This document shows, in pieces, positions 42,234-50,125 of a stretch of 64,000 nucleotides of DNA. The notes below the pieces were generated by a model. It saw only the letters and a list, made by a program, of their open reading frames with translations, did not search any database and was not told the DNA's origin. A program made the translations under genes and the position numbers. This DNA comes from Amnibacterium kyonggiense. GTDB taxonomy: Bacteria > Actinomycetota > Actinomycetes > Actinomycetales > Microbacteriaceae. The DNA is taken from assembly GCF_004364555.1 (NCBI RefSeq), contig NZ_SOAM01000001.1, positions 1,550,001 through 1,614,000 on the forward strand, in the 5' to 3' direction. Within the stretch, counting starts at the first letter, position 1, and every line of letters starts with the position of its first letter.

Positions 42234-42776
42234 GTGCCGTCCGCGTCCCGCCCCCGCCGATCCGCCTTCGAGCGGGCGTACACGATCGTCGTCCTGGTCA
42301 AGGGGTTCGACGGCGCGGTCGAGCTGATCGCCGGCCTCGTGCTGCTGCTCGCCCCCGACAGCACGGCCGAAGTCCTGTTCTCGATCGCCGACGAGCTCGC
42401 CGAGGGCCCCTCGATGCTCCGGCAGACGCTGGCGCAGTCCGTGGAGTCGGCCGGCGGCGGGGTCGCCACCGCCGCGACGCCCTTCGCGGTCTTCCTGCTG
42501 GTGCACGGCGTCGTGAAGCTCGTGACCGTGACCGCGCTGCTGCGCCGGGCGATCGCCTGGTACCCGTGGGCGATGGGGGCGCTCGCCGTGCTGCTCGTCG
42601 CACAGCTCGTGGACGTCGTCCGGTCGCCGGCCGCCGGCGGTTGGGTGCTCGCCGCGTTCGACGTCGCCGTGCTCGTGCTCGTCGCGTGGGAGTACCGCCG
42701 GCTGCGACGGGAGCTCCGCGACGAACGGGCCGCGGCGGAGCCCGCCCGCGCGCCCGACCCGACCGGAGCCCGATGA
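42234..42776 (+). CDS. DUF2127 membrane protein
   Basis: 180-residue integral membrane protein with four helices and the DUF2127 pattern (AYTIVVLVKGFDGAVELIAGLVLLL at the start, VFLLVHGVVKLVTVTALLRRAIAWYPWAM in the middle). Function unknown. GTG start with GGGAGG upstream. It overlaps the response regulator by four bases (ATGA), so it is the first gene of a three-gene signalling operon and may sense or modulate its kinase. Confidence 0.85.
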   Translation: MPSASRPRRSAFERAYTIVVLVKGFDGAVELIAGLVLLLAPDSTAEVLFSIADELAEGPSMLRQTLAQSVESAGGGVATAATPFAVFLLVHGVVKLVTVTALLRRAIAWYPWAMGALAVLLVAQLVDVVRSPAAGGWVLAAFDVAVLVLVAWEYRRLRRELRDERAAAEPARAPDPTGAR

Positions 42777-43471
42777 GCGACACTGCTGCGATGCCGAGGC
42801 CCGCCGCCGGTCGTACCGCGCCGCCGCTCCTGCTCGTCGAGGACGACCCCGAGCTCGGCCCCCTGATGGTCGAGGCGCTCGGCGAGGACTACGCCGTCAC
42901 CCTCGTGCGTGACGGCGACGCGGGCCTCGCTGCGGCGCGGACCGGCGACTTCGTCGTCGTCGTGCTCGACCGCCGCCTGCCCGGCACGGACGGCGTCGCG
43001 ATCGTGACGGCCATGCGCCGCGAGGGCGTCGCGACCCCCGTGCTCCTCCTGACCGCGCTCGGCTCGGTCGCCGACCGGGTGGAAGGGCTCGACGCGGGCG
43101 CGGACGACTACCTCGTGAAGCCGTTCGACGTCGCCGAGCTCGCGGCTCGGCTGCGCGCGCTGCTGCGCGTCCACGGCGACGAGGAGACGGTCGTGCACAT
43201 CGGCGACTGGGAGTTCCGGCCCGCCAGCCGGCTCATCCACTCGCCGTACGAGGGGCGCAAGGTGCTGACGGAGACGGAGGCGCAGCTGCTGAGCCTCTTC
43301 ACGCGGCACCCCGACGAGACGCTGGCCCGCGAACGGATCCTCCGGGAGGTGTTCCCGTCCGGGGACAGCGTCGGCACCGTCGACACCTACGTGCACTACC
43401 TCCGCCGCAAGACGGAGCGGGACATCATCACGACCGTCCGCGGACGCGGCTACCGGTTGGGGCTGCTCTGA
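42773..43471 (+). CDS. OmpR/PhoB-family response regulator
   Basis: 232-residue DNA-binding regulator. Receiver domain with acidic pair EDD (residues 23-25), phospho-acceptor D66 in VVLDRRLPG, the Thr of LLTALG and Lys of YLVKPF. C-terminal winged helix (LTETEAQLLSLFTRHPDETLARERIL, TYVHYLRRKTE, TTVRGRGYRLG). It is translationally linked to DUF2127 upstream and to the histidine kinase downstream, its evident partner. Confidence 0.92.
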   Translation: MSDTAAMPRPAAGRTAPPLLLVEDDPELGPLMVEALGEDYAVTLVRDGDAGLAAARTGDFVVVVLDRRLPGTDGVAIVTAMRREGVATPVLLLTALGSVADRVEGLDAGADDYLVKPFDVAELAARLRALLRVHGDEETVVHIGDWEFRPASRLIHSPYEGRKVLTETEAQLLSLFTRHPDETLARERILREVFPSGDSVGTVDTYVHYLRRKTERDIITTVRGRGYRLGLL

Positions 43472-44454
43472 GTGGCACGGGCGGCCCGGAGGACGTCGAC
43501 GCCCGCTCGGTGCGGGACGCGGCGCTCCGCACCGCCTGGCAGGTCGCGGCGGTCTCGACGGCGCTCGTCGTCGGGATCCTCGGGCTCGCGGCGCTGTTCG
43601 TCGTGCACCAGTCCCGGCCGACGGAGCTGCTCGAGAAGCCGGCGCCCGGCGAGACGAAGATCTACGTCGACGCCAACGAGGTGCTCGTCGCGCTCGTCGT
43701 GCTCGGGGTGCTCGCCGTCATCGTCGTCGGCTTCGCGAGCTGGCGCATCAGCCGCCGCGCGGTGCGGCCGCTCGGGCAGGCGCTCCGCATGCAGCGCGCC
43801 TTCGTCGCCGACGCGAGCCACGAGCTCCGCACCCCGCTGACGGTGCTCGACACGCGCCTGCAGCTGCTGACCCGCCGGCTCGAGCGCGGCGAGCCGGTCG
43901 ACGAGACGCTGCGGGCGGTCCGGCGCGACACCCGCACGATGATCGAGCTGGTGACCGACCTGCTGCTCGTCGCCGAGGCCTCCGCCGCCGAGCAGCGGGA
44001 CGAGGGCGGCGCGGACCTGCGGCCGACGGTCCTCGCGGCCGGGCGCGACCTGCAGGTGCTCGCCGAGGAGCGCGGGGTGCGCGTCGAGGTGGCGGTCGCG
44101 AACGAGGCGAAGGTCGGGTTGTCGGAGCCGAGCCTCCGCCGCGCGCTCGTCGTCCTGATCGACAACGCGGTCGCCCACTCGCCCGACGGGTCGGCGGTCC
44201 GCGTCGACGCCGAGGTCGAGCGCGGGCGCGCCGTCGTGCGGGTGCGGGACGAGGGCGCCGGCATCACCGGCATCGGCGTCGACCAGGTGTTCGAGCGCTT
44301 CCGGCACGGTCCGGACGACGGCCGACGTCGCGGCTTCGGCATCGGGCTGTCGCTCGTGCGCGACCTCGCCGTGCGGCACGGCGGTCGCGTCGTCGTCGAG
44401 TCGACCTCCGCGGCCGGCACGACGATGCGGCTGGAGCTGCCGATCGTCCGGTGA
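43468..44454 (+). CDS. Sensor histidine kinase
   Basis: Membrane histidine kinase with two helices around a short extracytoplasmic loop of about 45 residues (HQSRPTELLEKPAPGETKIYVDAN). The H-box is DASHELRTPLTVL; the N-box is LIDNAVAHSPDG; G boxes are DEGAGI and GFGIGLSLV. No HAMP of usual length is seen. Start: CTG at 43468 overlaps the regulator's stop (CTGA) and yields MSGTGGPEDVDARSV (328 residues); GTG 43510 is the conservative alternative (314 residues). Kinase of the upstream regulator. Confidence 0.87.
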   Translation: MSGTGGPEDVDARSVRDAALRTAWQVAAVSTALVVGILGLAALFVVHQSRPTELLEKPAPGETKIYVDANEVLVALVVLGVLAVIVVGFASWRISRRAVRPLGQALRMQRAFVADASHELRTPLTVLDTRLQLLTRRLERGEPVDETLRAVRRDTRTMIELVTDLLLVAEASAAEQRDEGGADLRPTVLAAGRDLQVLAEERGVRVEVAVANEAKVGLSEPSLRRALVVLIDNAVAHSPDGSAVRVDAEVERGRAVVRVRDEGAGITGIGVDQVFERFRHGPDDGRRRGFGIGLSLVRDLAVRHGGRVVVESTSAAGTTMRLELPIVR

Positions 44455-44503
44455 CGGGCCGGCCGAGCGCCGGCGCCGGGACGAGGCGGGCAGCCGGGAT
44501 CCC

Positions 44504-44522
44504 TTAGGTTAGGCAGGCCTCA
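44504..44522 (+). promoter_or_regulatory. Putative DtxR/IdeR-type metal box
   Basis: TTAGGTTAGGCAGGCCTCA agrees with the 19-base actinobacterial iron-box consensus at all of the first nine positions and about 14 of 19 overall. It lies 9 bases before the ZIP transporter ATG, overlapping the Shine-Dalgarno region, so a bound repressor could block expression. Confidence 0.55.
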
Positions 44523-44531
44523 GGAGGTGGG

Positions 44532-45314
44532 ATGAACTTCGCGACGACGCTCGCGCTCGGCGCCGTCGCGGGCGGCACGATCGTGCTCGGCCTCCCGGTC
44601 GGTCGGATGCGGTCGCTCGCGCCGACCGCGCGCACGCTGCTCACCGCGTCGACCGTCGGCGTCCTGCTCTTCCTCGTCTGGGACGTGCTCACGCACGCCT
44701 GGGAACCGATCGACGCGCAGCTGTCCGGCGGCGCGGACGGCCGGCTGCCGCTGCTCGCGGTCCTGTTCGCCGGCGGCATCGCCGCGGGGCTCTTCTCCGT
44801 CGTCGGGTACGAGCGGCTGCTGGAACGGCAGCGCTCGGCGACGCGCGACGCCGTGCTGCCCACCCGCCGGCTCGCGCTCCTCATCGCCGTCGGCATCGGC
44901 GTGCACAACTTCGCGGAGGGTCTCGCGATCGGGCAGTCGGCCGCATCCGGTGCGCTCGGCCTGCTCGCCGTCCTCGTGATCGGCTTCGCGCTACACAACG
45001 GCACGGAGGGGTTCGGCATCGTCGCGCCGCTCGCTGCGGACGAGCAGCGGCCGAGCTGGGGCTTCCTCCTGCTCCTCGGCCTGATCGGGGGCGCGCCGAC
45101 CTTCCTCGGCACCGCGGTCGGCTTCTGGTTCGCGAGCGAGGCGGTGAGCGTGCTGTTCCTCGCCCTCGCCGCCGGATCGATCCTCTTCGTCGTCATCCAG
45201 CTGCTCGGCGTCGTCGCGAAGGCGCGCCGGACCGACCTGACGGCGCTCGGGGTGTTCCTCGGCCTGCTCGTCGGCTTCGCGACCGATGCCGTCGTGACGC
45301 TCGGCGGCGCCTGA
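44532..45314 (+). CDS. ZIP family divalent metal transporter
   Basis: 260-residue permease with about eight helices. The metal-binding TM4/TM5 motifs of ZIP proteins are present: GIGVHNFAEGLAIG (HNxxEG) and GFALHNGTEGFGI (HNxxEG). A strong AGGAGGTGGG ribosome site precedes the ATG, and a DtxR-like box sits just before it, pointing to uptake of iron or manganese under metal repression rather than export. Substrate otherwise unknown. Confidence 0.9.
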   Translation: MNFATTLALGAVAGGTIVLGLPVGRMRSLAPTARTLLTASTVGVLLFLVWDVLTHAWEPIDAQLSGGADGRLPLLAVLFAGGIAAGLFSVVGYERLLERQRSATRDAVLPTRRLALLIAVGIGVHNFAEGLAIGQSAASGALGLLAVLVIGFALHNGTEGFGIVAPLAADEQRPSWGFLLLLGLIGGAPTFLGTAVGFWFASEAVSVLFLALAAGSILFVVIQLLGVVAKARRTDLTALGVFLGLLVGFATDAVVTLGGA

Positions 45315-45422
45315 CCCCCGGTCGTCCTCGGCGTCCTGTCGGGATCGATCAGCAGACTGAGCGGCCCGCCATCGCCTCCGCGTCCCCGCAGGCCGGGCGA
45401 CCCGGACGAGCAGGAGGCACCG

Positions 45423-46289
45423 ATGAGCGACGAACGTCAGCGGGCCGCCGACGGCGGCGAGGTGCAGCAGGACGCACGGGTCGGCGCCTACGACCTGACC
45501 CACTGGTACACGCCGATCGGCCGGACGGTCGCCCGGCTGTTCACCGAGGTCGGGCGCCGCGTCGGCGCGCACCCGGCCCTCGCACTGACGCTGGCGATCG
45601 GGATCGGCGTCGCCTTCCTCATGAGCTTCCTCGTGTCCCGCGTCTACGACGCGGTCACCGACCGGAACGGCGTCGCGGCGCTGGACGGGCCGCTGCTGTT
45701 CGCCGCGAAGGGGCTGCGGGACCCGGTGACGGACGGGTTCTCGGCGGGGGTCGCGGTGGTGTTCGGGCCGGTCGGGATGCCCGCGATGGCGGTGCTCGCG
45801 ATTCTGATCCTGTCGGTGCGCCGTCGCTCGGTGACGCCGCTCATCCTCATCGCCGCGGCGGGCGTCGGCTCGCTCCTGATGACGATCGCGGGCAAGGACA
45901 TCATCGACCGGCACCGGCCGCCGCGCGTCGACGCGATCCCGCCGTTCGAGAGCTCGCCGTCGTTCCCGAGCGGCCACACCTTGAACGCGACCGTCATCGC
46001 CGGGATGGTCGGCTACCTGATCTGGCTGCGACGGCATGCGATCGCCGCCCGGGTCGCCGCGATCGCGGTGCCCGTGGTCATCGCGATCGTCGTCGGGCTG
46101 ACCCGCATCCTGCTCGGGGCGCACTGGTTCACCGACGTCCTCGCCGGCTGGCTGCTCGGCGCGGCGTGGCTCGCCCTCGTCGTCACCGCCCACCGCCTCT
46201 ACCTGACGGCGCGGCGACACGGGGCGCCGCCGGGCCCCGAGGGGACCGAGGTCCTGGGCGGCCGCGGCCGGCGGGCCGGCTCGGGCTGA
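45423..46289 (+). CDS. PAP2 family phosphatase
   Basis: 288-residue membrane phosphatase with six helices. All three catalytic motifs are intact: KDIIDRHRPPR (KxxxxxxRP), PSFPSGHT (PSGH) and TRILLGAHWFTDV (SRxxxxxHxxxD with Thr for Ser). Acts on the outer membrane face on lipid phosphates, such as undecaprenyl pyrophosphate or phosphatidic acid. An N-terminal cytoplasmic stretch of about 55 residues is polar. Convergent with the orphan regulator gene. AGGAGG upstream. Confidence 0.9.
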   Translation: MSDERQRAADGGEVQQDARVGAYDLTHWYTPIGRTVARLFTEVGRRVGAHPALALTLAIGIGVAFLMSFLVSRVYDAVTDRNGVAALDGPLLFAAKGLRDPVTDGFSAGVAVVFGPVGMPAMAVLAILILSVRRRSVTPLILIAAAGVGSLLMTIAGKDIIDRHRPPRVDAIPPFESSPSFPSGHTLNATVIAGMVGYLIWLRRHAIAARVAAIAVPVVIAIVVGLTRILLGAHWFTDVLAGWLLGAAWLALVVTAHRLYLTARRHGAPPGPEGTEVLGGRGRRAGSG

Positions 46290-46302
46290 CCGCCCGGGCG
46301 GG

Positions 46303-46995
46303 TCAGGCGCCGCGGAGGATGTAGCCCACGCCGCGCACCGTGTGGATCGACGCCGCCGAGCCGAGCGCGGTGAGGTGCCGCCGGATCCGATGCAGGTAGG
46401 TGTCGAGCGTGTTCCCGTTCACGCGGGCACCCGGCACCCAGGCCGCGCTCACGAGCTCGCCGCGTCGGACGAGCCGCCCGGAGTGGGCCAGGAGCTCCGC
46501 GGCGAGGCGGAACTCCGTCGGGGTGAGCAGCCGGGCCTCGTCGCCGGCGCAGAGCGCGAAGCGCTCGGCGTCGAGGTGCAGGCCCTCCACGGCCGCCGGC
46601 GGGTCGACCCGGCGCGCGAGCGCCTCGATGCGGGCGACCAGCTCCGCGAGCGCGAACGGCTTGACGACGTAGTCGAGCCCGCCGGCCGCGAACCCCTGCA
46701 CGACGTCGTGCACCTGGCCGAGCGCGGTGAGGAACATCGTCGGCGCCTGCTGCCCGTTCGCACGGAGGACGCGGCAGAGATCGCGGCCGTCCATGTCGGG
46801 CAGGCCGACGTCGAGGACGAGCACGTCGATGTCCTCGTCGCCGGTGAATCGGCGGATGGCCTCCGCGCCGGACCGGGCGAACACCCCGGTGTGCCCGACC
46901 GTGGTCAGGCACTCGCCGAGGAGCCGCACGATCGCGGGGTCGTCCTCCACCAGACCGACCGTCAGCCGCCGGGTCGCCGTCGTCACACCGTTCAT
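46303..46995 (-). CDS. Orphan OmpR-family response regulator
   Basis: 230 residues. Receiver with EDD (17-19), phospho-acceptor D62 in VLDVGLPDMDG and Lys in YVVKPFA; winged helix with LLTPTEFRLAAELLAHSGRLVRRGELV, NTLDTYLHRIRRHL and IHTVRGVGYILRG. No kinase gene is adjacent; its partner gene is the COG4705 membrane protein, overlapping by four bases (ATGA). The kinase at 43468 might serve both regulators, which is inference. Confidence 0.9.
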   Translation of the reverse strand: MNGVTTATRRLTVGLVEDDPAIVRLLGECLTTVGHTGVFARSGAEAIRRFTGDEDIDVLVLDVGLPDMDGRDLCRVLRANGQQAPTMFLTALGQVHDVVQGFAAGGLDYVVKPFALAELVARIEALARRVDPPAAVEGLHLDAERFALCAGDEARLLTPTEFRLAAELLAHSGRLVRRGELVSAAWVPGARVNGNTLDTYLHRIRRHLTALGSAASIHTVRGVGYILRGA

Positions 46996-47798
46996 GCCAC
47001 GCCCTCCTGACCGCTCATCGGGATGGAGCCGTCGGCGCCGCGAGCGGAGCGGGCGCGGACGGTGAGGAGCGCGACGAGGAGGACGAACAGGACCAGCAGG
47101 ACGCCGCTGACGGGGCCCGGGCCGAGGTCGAGGCCGCCGCGGTCGCGCGACACCGCGAGCCAGTCGGCGAAGGAGGCGCCCAGCGGGCGCGTCGTGACGT
47201 AGGCGATCCAGAACGTCGCGATCGCCCCGCGTCGGGTCGCCGCGAAGAACACGCCGGGTGCGGCGAAGACGATCAGGAAGAGGACGCCGGAGCCGAGGTA
47301 GCCGAGGCCGAGGGAGGTCGCCGTGAGGTCGCCCGCGGCCGTGCCGAGCGCGAAGGTCGCCATGACCGCGGCCCAGTAGAACCCCTCGCGCCGCGCGGTG
47401 GTGATCCCGTGGACGGACAGCGTGCGCTCGACGCGCCACCAGACCAGGAACACCGCGGCGAGCACGATCGCGAAGCCCGCGGTCGAGGCGGCGTACGGGA
47501 CGCCGAGGCCGACGTGCAGCACGTCCGCCGCCATGGTGCCGAACACGCTCACCATCAGCGCCGCGGTCCAGTACCGGGCCGGGTGGTAGCCGCGGGCGCG
47601 GAACTGGACGACGAGCGCGACGACCAGCACGAGCAGGGCCGCCGGCACCACGAGCTCGGGCGCGAACGTGCGGACGAGGAAGTCGGAGGTCGTCTCGCCC
47701 ATGCCCGTCGTGAGCACCTTGACGATCCAGAACGCGGCATCCGGCTCGGGGACGCGCCGGACGCCGCGGGGCACGCCGGCTCGGAGCGGGGAGGTCAC
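46992..47798 (-). CDS. COG4705 family membrane protein
   Basis: 268 residues with about eight helices. The conserved opening is present as VPEPDAAFWIVKVLTTGMGETTSDFL, followed by repeated helix pairs (GITTARREGFYWAAVMATFALGTAAGDL, FWIAYVTTRPLGASFADWL). Function unknown. The GTG at 47798 is preferred over the ATG at 47855 because a shared promoter motif lies between them, 24 bases before this GTG, and the extra 19 residues show no family similarity. Overlaps the orphan response regulator by four bases. Confidence 0.82.
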   Translation of the reverse strand: MTSPLRAGVPRGVRRVPEPDAAFWIVKVLTTGMGETTSDFLVRTFAPELVVPAALLVLVVALVVQFRARGYHPARYWTAALMVSVFGTMAADVLHVGLGVPYAASTAGFAIVLAAVFLVWWRVERTLSVHGITTARREGFYWAAVMATFALGTAAGDLTATSLGLGYLGSGVLFLIVFAAPGVFFAATRRGAIATFWIAYVTTRPLGASFADWLAVSRDRGGLDLGPGPVSGVLLVLFVLLVALLTVRARSARGADGSIPMSGQEGVA

Positions 47799-47822
47799 GG
47801 GACGATCGTCCGACCGGGGCAG

Positions 47823-47839
47823 CAAGAATCCGTCAAGAA
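47823..47839 (-). promoter_or_regulatory. Shared promoter motif, copy C (COG4705-regulator operon)
   Basis: On the minus strand TTCTTGACGGATTCTTG, a direct TTCTTG repeat at 11-base spacing that includes a TTGACG -35-like hexamer. It ends exactly 24 bases before the GTG of the COG4705 gene and agrees with copy A at 11 of 17 positions. Confidence 0.45.
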
Positions 47840-47881
47840 CCGGCGACACGCGCATCCCGCCGTTCCGTTTGTCCGCCCGCC

Positions 47882-47898
47882 GTCTTGGACGTTCCTCA
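47882..47898 (+). promoter_or_regulatory. Shared promoter motif, copy B (DedA gene)
   Basis: GTCTTGGACGTTCCTCA, ending exactly 24 bases before the DedA ATG. A GATCAT that could be a -10 element lies 7 bases before the ATG, so the transcript may be leaderless; no Shine-Dalgarno sequence is visible. Confidence 0.5.
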
Positions 47899-47922
47899 GC
47901 GCGGGCGGGCGATCATCCGCAG

Positions 47923-48537
47923 ATGGATGTGCAGGCGCTGCTGGAAGCCGTCGGACCGTGGGCGCTCGCGGTGATCGCGGGATTCGTGTTCATCGAGTCC
48001 GGGCTGCTGTTCCCGTTCCTCCCCGGCGACTCGCTCCTCGTCACGGCCGGGCTCGAGCACCAGGCCCTCGGCCTGTCGGTGCCGGTGATCGCGATCGTCG
48101 CGTTCGTGGCCGCTGCGGCCGGCGACCAGGTCGGCTACCTGCTCGGCGACCGGTTCGGGTATCGACTGTTCAAGGACGACGCGCGGATCCTCAAGACCGC
48201 GCGGCTGCGCGAGACGGAGGCGTTCTTCGAGCGGTACGGCGGCCGGGCGCTCGTGCTCGGGCGGTTCGTACCGGTGATCCGCACCTACGTCCCGCTCGCC
48301 GCGGGGAGCGCCCGCTACCCGTACCGGCGGTTCCTGCCCTGGAACCTCCTCGGCGCCTTCCTGTGGGCGGTCGGCGTCACGATCGTCGGCTCGCTCCTCG
48401 GCGGCGTGCCGTTCATCACCGACAACATCGACGTCCTGCTCACCGTCGTCGTGCTCGTCTCCGTGCTGCCGGTGATCATCGATCAGGTGCGCAAGCGGGT
48501 CCGCGCCCGCCGCGTCGCCCGCGTCGAGGAGGGGTAG
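47923..48537 (+). CDS. DedA family membrane protein
   Basis: 204-residue polytopic protein of the DedA/VTT superfamily, now known to include lipid scramblases such as undecaprenyl-phosphate translocases. Motifs: FIESGLLFPFLPGDSLLVTAG (E and FxPGD at residues about 25-40), AAAGDQVGYLLGDRFG, and GRFVPVIRTYVPLAAG near 125 (FxPxxR). C-terminal basic cytoplasmic tail. The shared promoter motif ties it to the nearby signalling genes, fitting an envelope-stress role. Confidence 0.92.
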   Translation: MDVQALLEAVGPWALAVIAGFVFIESGLLFPFLPGDSLLVTAGLEHQALGLSVPVIAIVAFVAAAAGDQVGYLLGDRFGYRLFKDDARILKTARLRETEAFFERYGGRALVLGRFVPVIRTYVPLAAGSARYPYRRFLPWNLLGAFLWAVGVTIVGSLLGGVPFITDNIDVLLTVVVLVSVLPVIIDQVRKRVRARRVARVEEG

Positions 48538-48550
48538 CCGCCGTCCGGGA

Positions 48551-48643
48551 CCTTCGAATCCGCGAATGTCCCGACGCGGCGCTCAGCCCTCGACCTCGCC
48601 CCGCCCCGCCCCGCCTCAACGCCTCGCCTCGCCTCGCCTCGTT
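48551..48643. repeat. Low-complexity tandem repeats after dedA
   Basis: CTTCGAATCCGCGAATGTC (48551-48569) resembles the two-component promoter motif described at 52991. It is followed by CCCCG pentamers (about 48598-48614) and four CGCCT-type units (48621-48641) that run into palindrome copy 4. No gene. Confidence 0.55.
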
Positions 48644-48676
48644 GGTCGAGGTGCGATCGGAGCGAGCCTCGAGACC
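48644..48676 (+). repeat. Dispersed palindromic repeat, copy 4 (left flank of HNH gene)
   Basis: 32 of 33 bases match copy 2 (one change, GCGATCGG for GCGAGCGG). It ends 14 bases after the stop codon of the HNH endonuclease gene and is inverted relative to copy 5 at the other side of that gene. Confidence 0.8.
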
Positions 48677-48690
48677 GAGCCCCGAACACG

Positions 48691-50019
48691 TCATGCCGCG
48701 ACCGGCGAGATCCGCCCGCCGGGTCGCCTCCGCCCGGTGGGGTCGACCCAGGGTGGTGGTGTCCACCACCACCTGCCGTCGTCCCGGTCGATCTGCCACC
48801 CGTGTACGTCGTGCAGCACATGGCACCGCCAACACAGCAGAACTCCGTTGTCGATCGAGGTCGATCCGTATCCGGCGGGTCGGATGTGCGCCCCGTCGCA
48901 CCAGGAGGGTGGTGCGTCGCAGCCGGGTCCGACGCACCCGCCGTCGCGGACGGCCATGGCTCTGCGTTGGGCTTCGGTGAAGAACCTGCGCCCGGTGCCG
49001 AGGTCCAGCGGCTGCGACTTCCCGCCGAGGACCACGGGGATGATCTCCGCGTCCGCCGCGAGCATGCGGGCGACGGAGGCGCTGATCTGGGTGCCGCAGT
49101 CGGGCAGCTCGGCGGTGCCGAGTCCGGTGCGGAGGGCGTCCTCGGTCATGGTGACCAGGAGGGTGACGGCGGTGCCGGCGACCTGCCCGTCGTCGACCCG
49201 GATCGCTTTCTTCGCGAGCAGACGGATCCCGTCGACCCACTGCTGCTCCAACGGCCGACGGTCCTGCGTCTCCGCCGTGTCCGCCTGATCCGAAGTGACG
49301 AGGATCGAGCGCCGGGTCGGGCTGTTGGCCTCGACCGCGGTCTTGAGGAACCCGTCGGTCAACGTGTCGAGGTCGAGCGTCCACCGGACCAGCCCGTTGC
49401 GCAGGTCCCGCCGCTTCACCGTCGGAATCGGGGTCGGTTCGCCCCGGTCGGGGCGTCCGCCGTCGGGGTTGGCGTGCTCGGGGACGCGCTTGAGCCAGCG
49501 GAGCAGGTCGTTCGGTGCCCAGCCTTCGGCTGCGGTGTCGAGGAGGCTCCGCTCGAGGTCGTCGAGCTCCCACGGCGCCAGCCCGGGCGCGCACTCGGCC
49601 AGGGTGCGGCGCATCGCCGCTGCGATCTCCGGGTCGAGCAGACCGGCGGCGAAGGCGTCGGCGATCTGCGGGCAGGTCGCCGGCAGCACCTCGCCGGTCA
49701 TCACCTCCCGCGCACGGAACGCCTCACCCGATGCGACCACGGTGGCCGCGGTCGAGCGCGGCATCCCGGTGACCTGGGACACGAGGTTCGCCGCGTTCGC
49801 GGCGCCCTGCTTGCGGGCGAGGGAGTCCTCCCGGTTCTCACTACGGCGGGCGACCTCCCCGGCCAGCGTGGTCTCCTCCGCCTGCGCGAGGCGACGGAGT
49901 CTCGCGACCGCGGACAACCGGTCGAGCAGCGCCTGATCGGAGACGAACCGGAGGGCGTCGTCGGCGAGGCAGGCGTAGGTGTCCGCCTGCTCGAGGAGCG
50001 CCTCCGCCGTCCGGGTCAT
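48691..50019 (-). CDS. DUF222/HNH endonuclease family protein
   Basis: 442 residues. An N-terminal helical DUF222 domain (ALLDRLSAVARLRRLAQAEETTLAGEVARRS, then QVTGMPRSTAATVVASGEAF) is followed by a C-terminal HNH nuclease: RDGGCVGPGCDAPPSWCDGAHIRPAGYGSTSIDNGVLLCWRCHVLHDVHGW has the Cys pairs, the H of AHI, the N of DNG and the last H. These proteins are multicopy in Actinomycetota and their role is unsettled. Inverted copies of the dispersed palindrome lie on both sides. Monocistronic, convergent with dedA. Confidence 0.88.
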   Translation of the reverse strand: MTRTAEALLEQADTYACLADDALRFVSDQALLDRLSAVARLRRLAQAEETTLAGEVARRSENREDSLARKQGAANAANLVSQVTGMPRSTAATVVASGEAFRAREVMTGEVLPATCPQIADAFAAGLLDPEIAAAMRRTLAECAPGLAPWELDDLERSLLDTAAEGWAPNDLLRWLKRVPEHANPDGGRPDRGEPTPIPTVKRRDLRNGLVRWTLDLDTLTDGFLKTAVEANSPTRRSILVTSDQADTAETQDRRPLEQQWVDGIRLLAKKAIRVDDGQVAGTAVTLLVTMTEDALRTGLGTAELPDCGTQISASVARMLAADAEIIPVVLGGKSQPLDLGTGRRFFTEAQRRAMAVRDGGCVGPGCDAPPSWCDGAHIRPAGYGSTSIDNGVLLCWRCHVLHDVHGWQIDRDDGRWWWTPPPWVDPTGRRRPGGRISPVAA

Positions 50020-50125
50020 GGGGGTATTCGAGCACGGGGCACTGACATTGGAACCCGATCTGGGTCAGGTGTTTTCCGTTCTGCGGAAGGCGCGGCGAGG
50101 TGGGTCGGTACCGAGGGTGCGGGGT

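Noticed and set aside
45321-45340. Fourth copy of the shared promoter motif before the PAP2 gene (GTCCTCGGCGTCCTGTC)
   Set aside because: The match is weak, and it lies about 85 bases before the start rather than at the fixed 24-base distance.
48691-50019. HNH gene as part of a restriction-modification or phage module
   Set aside because: No methyltransferase, phage or recombinase gene is nearby. The DUF222 N-terminus matches the widespread actinobacterial 13E12-like family instead.
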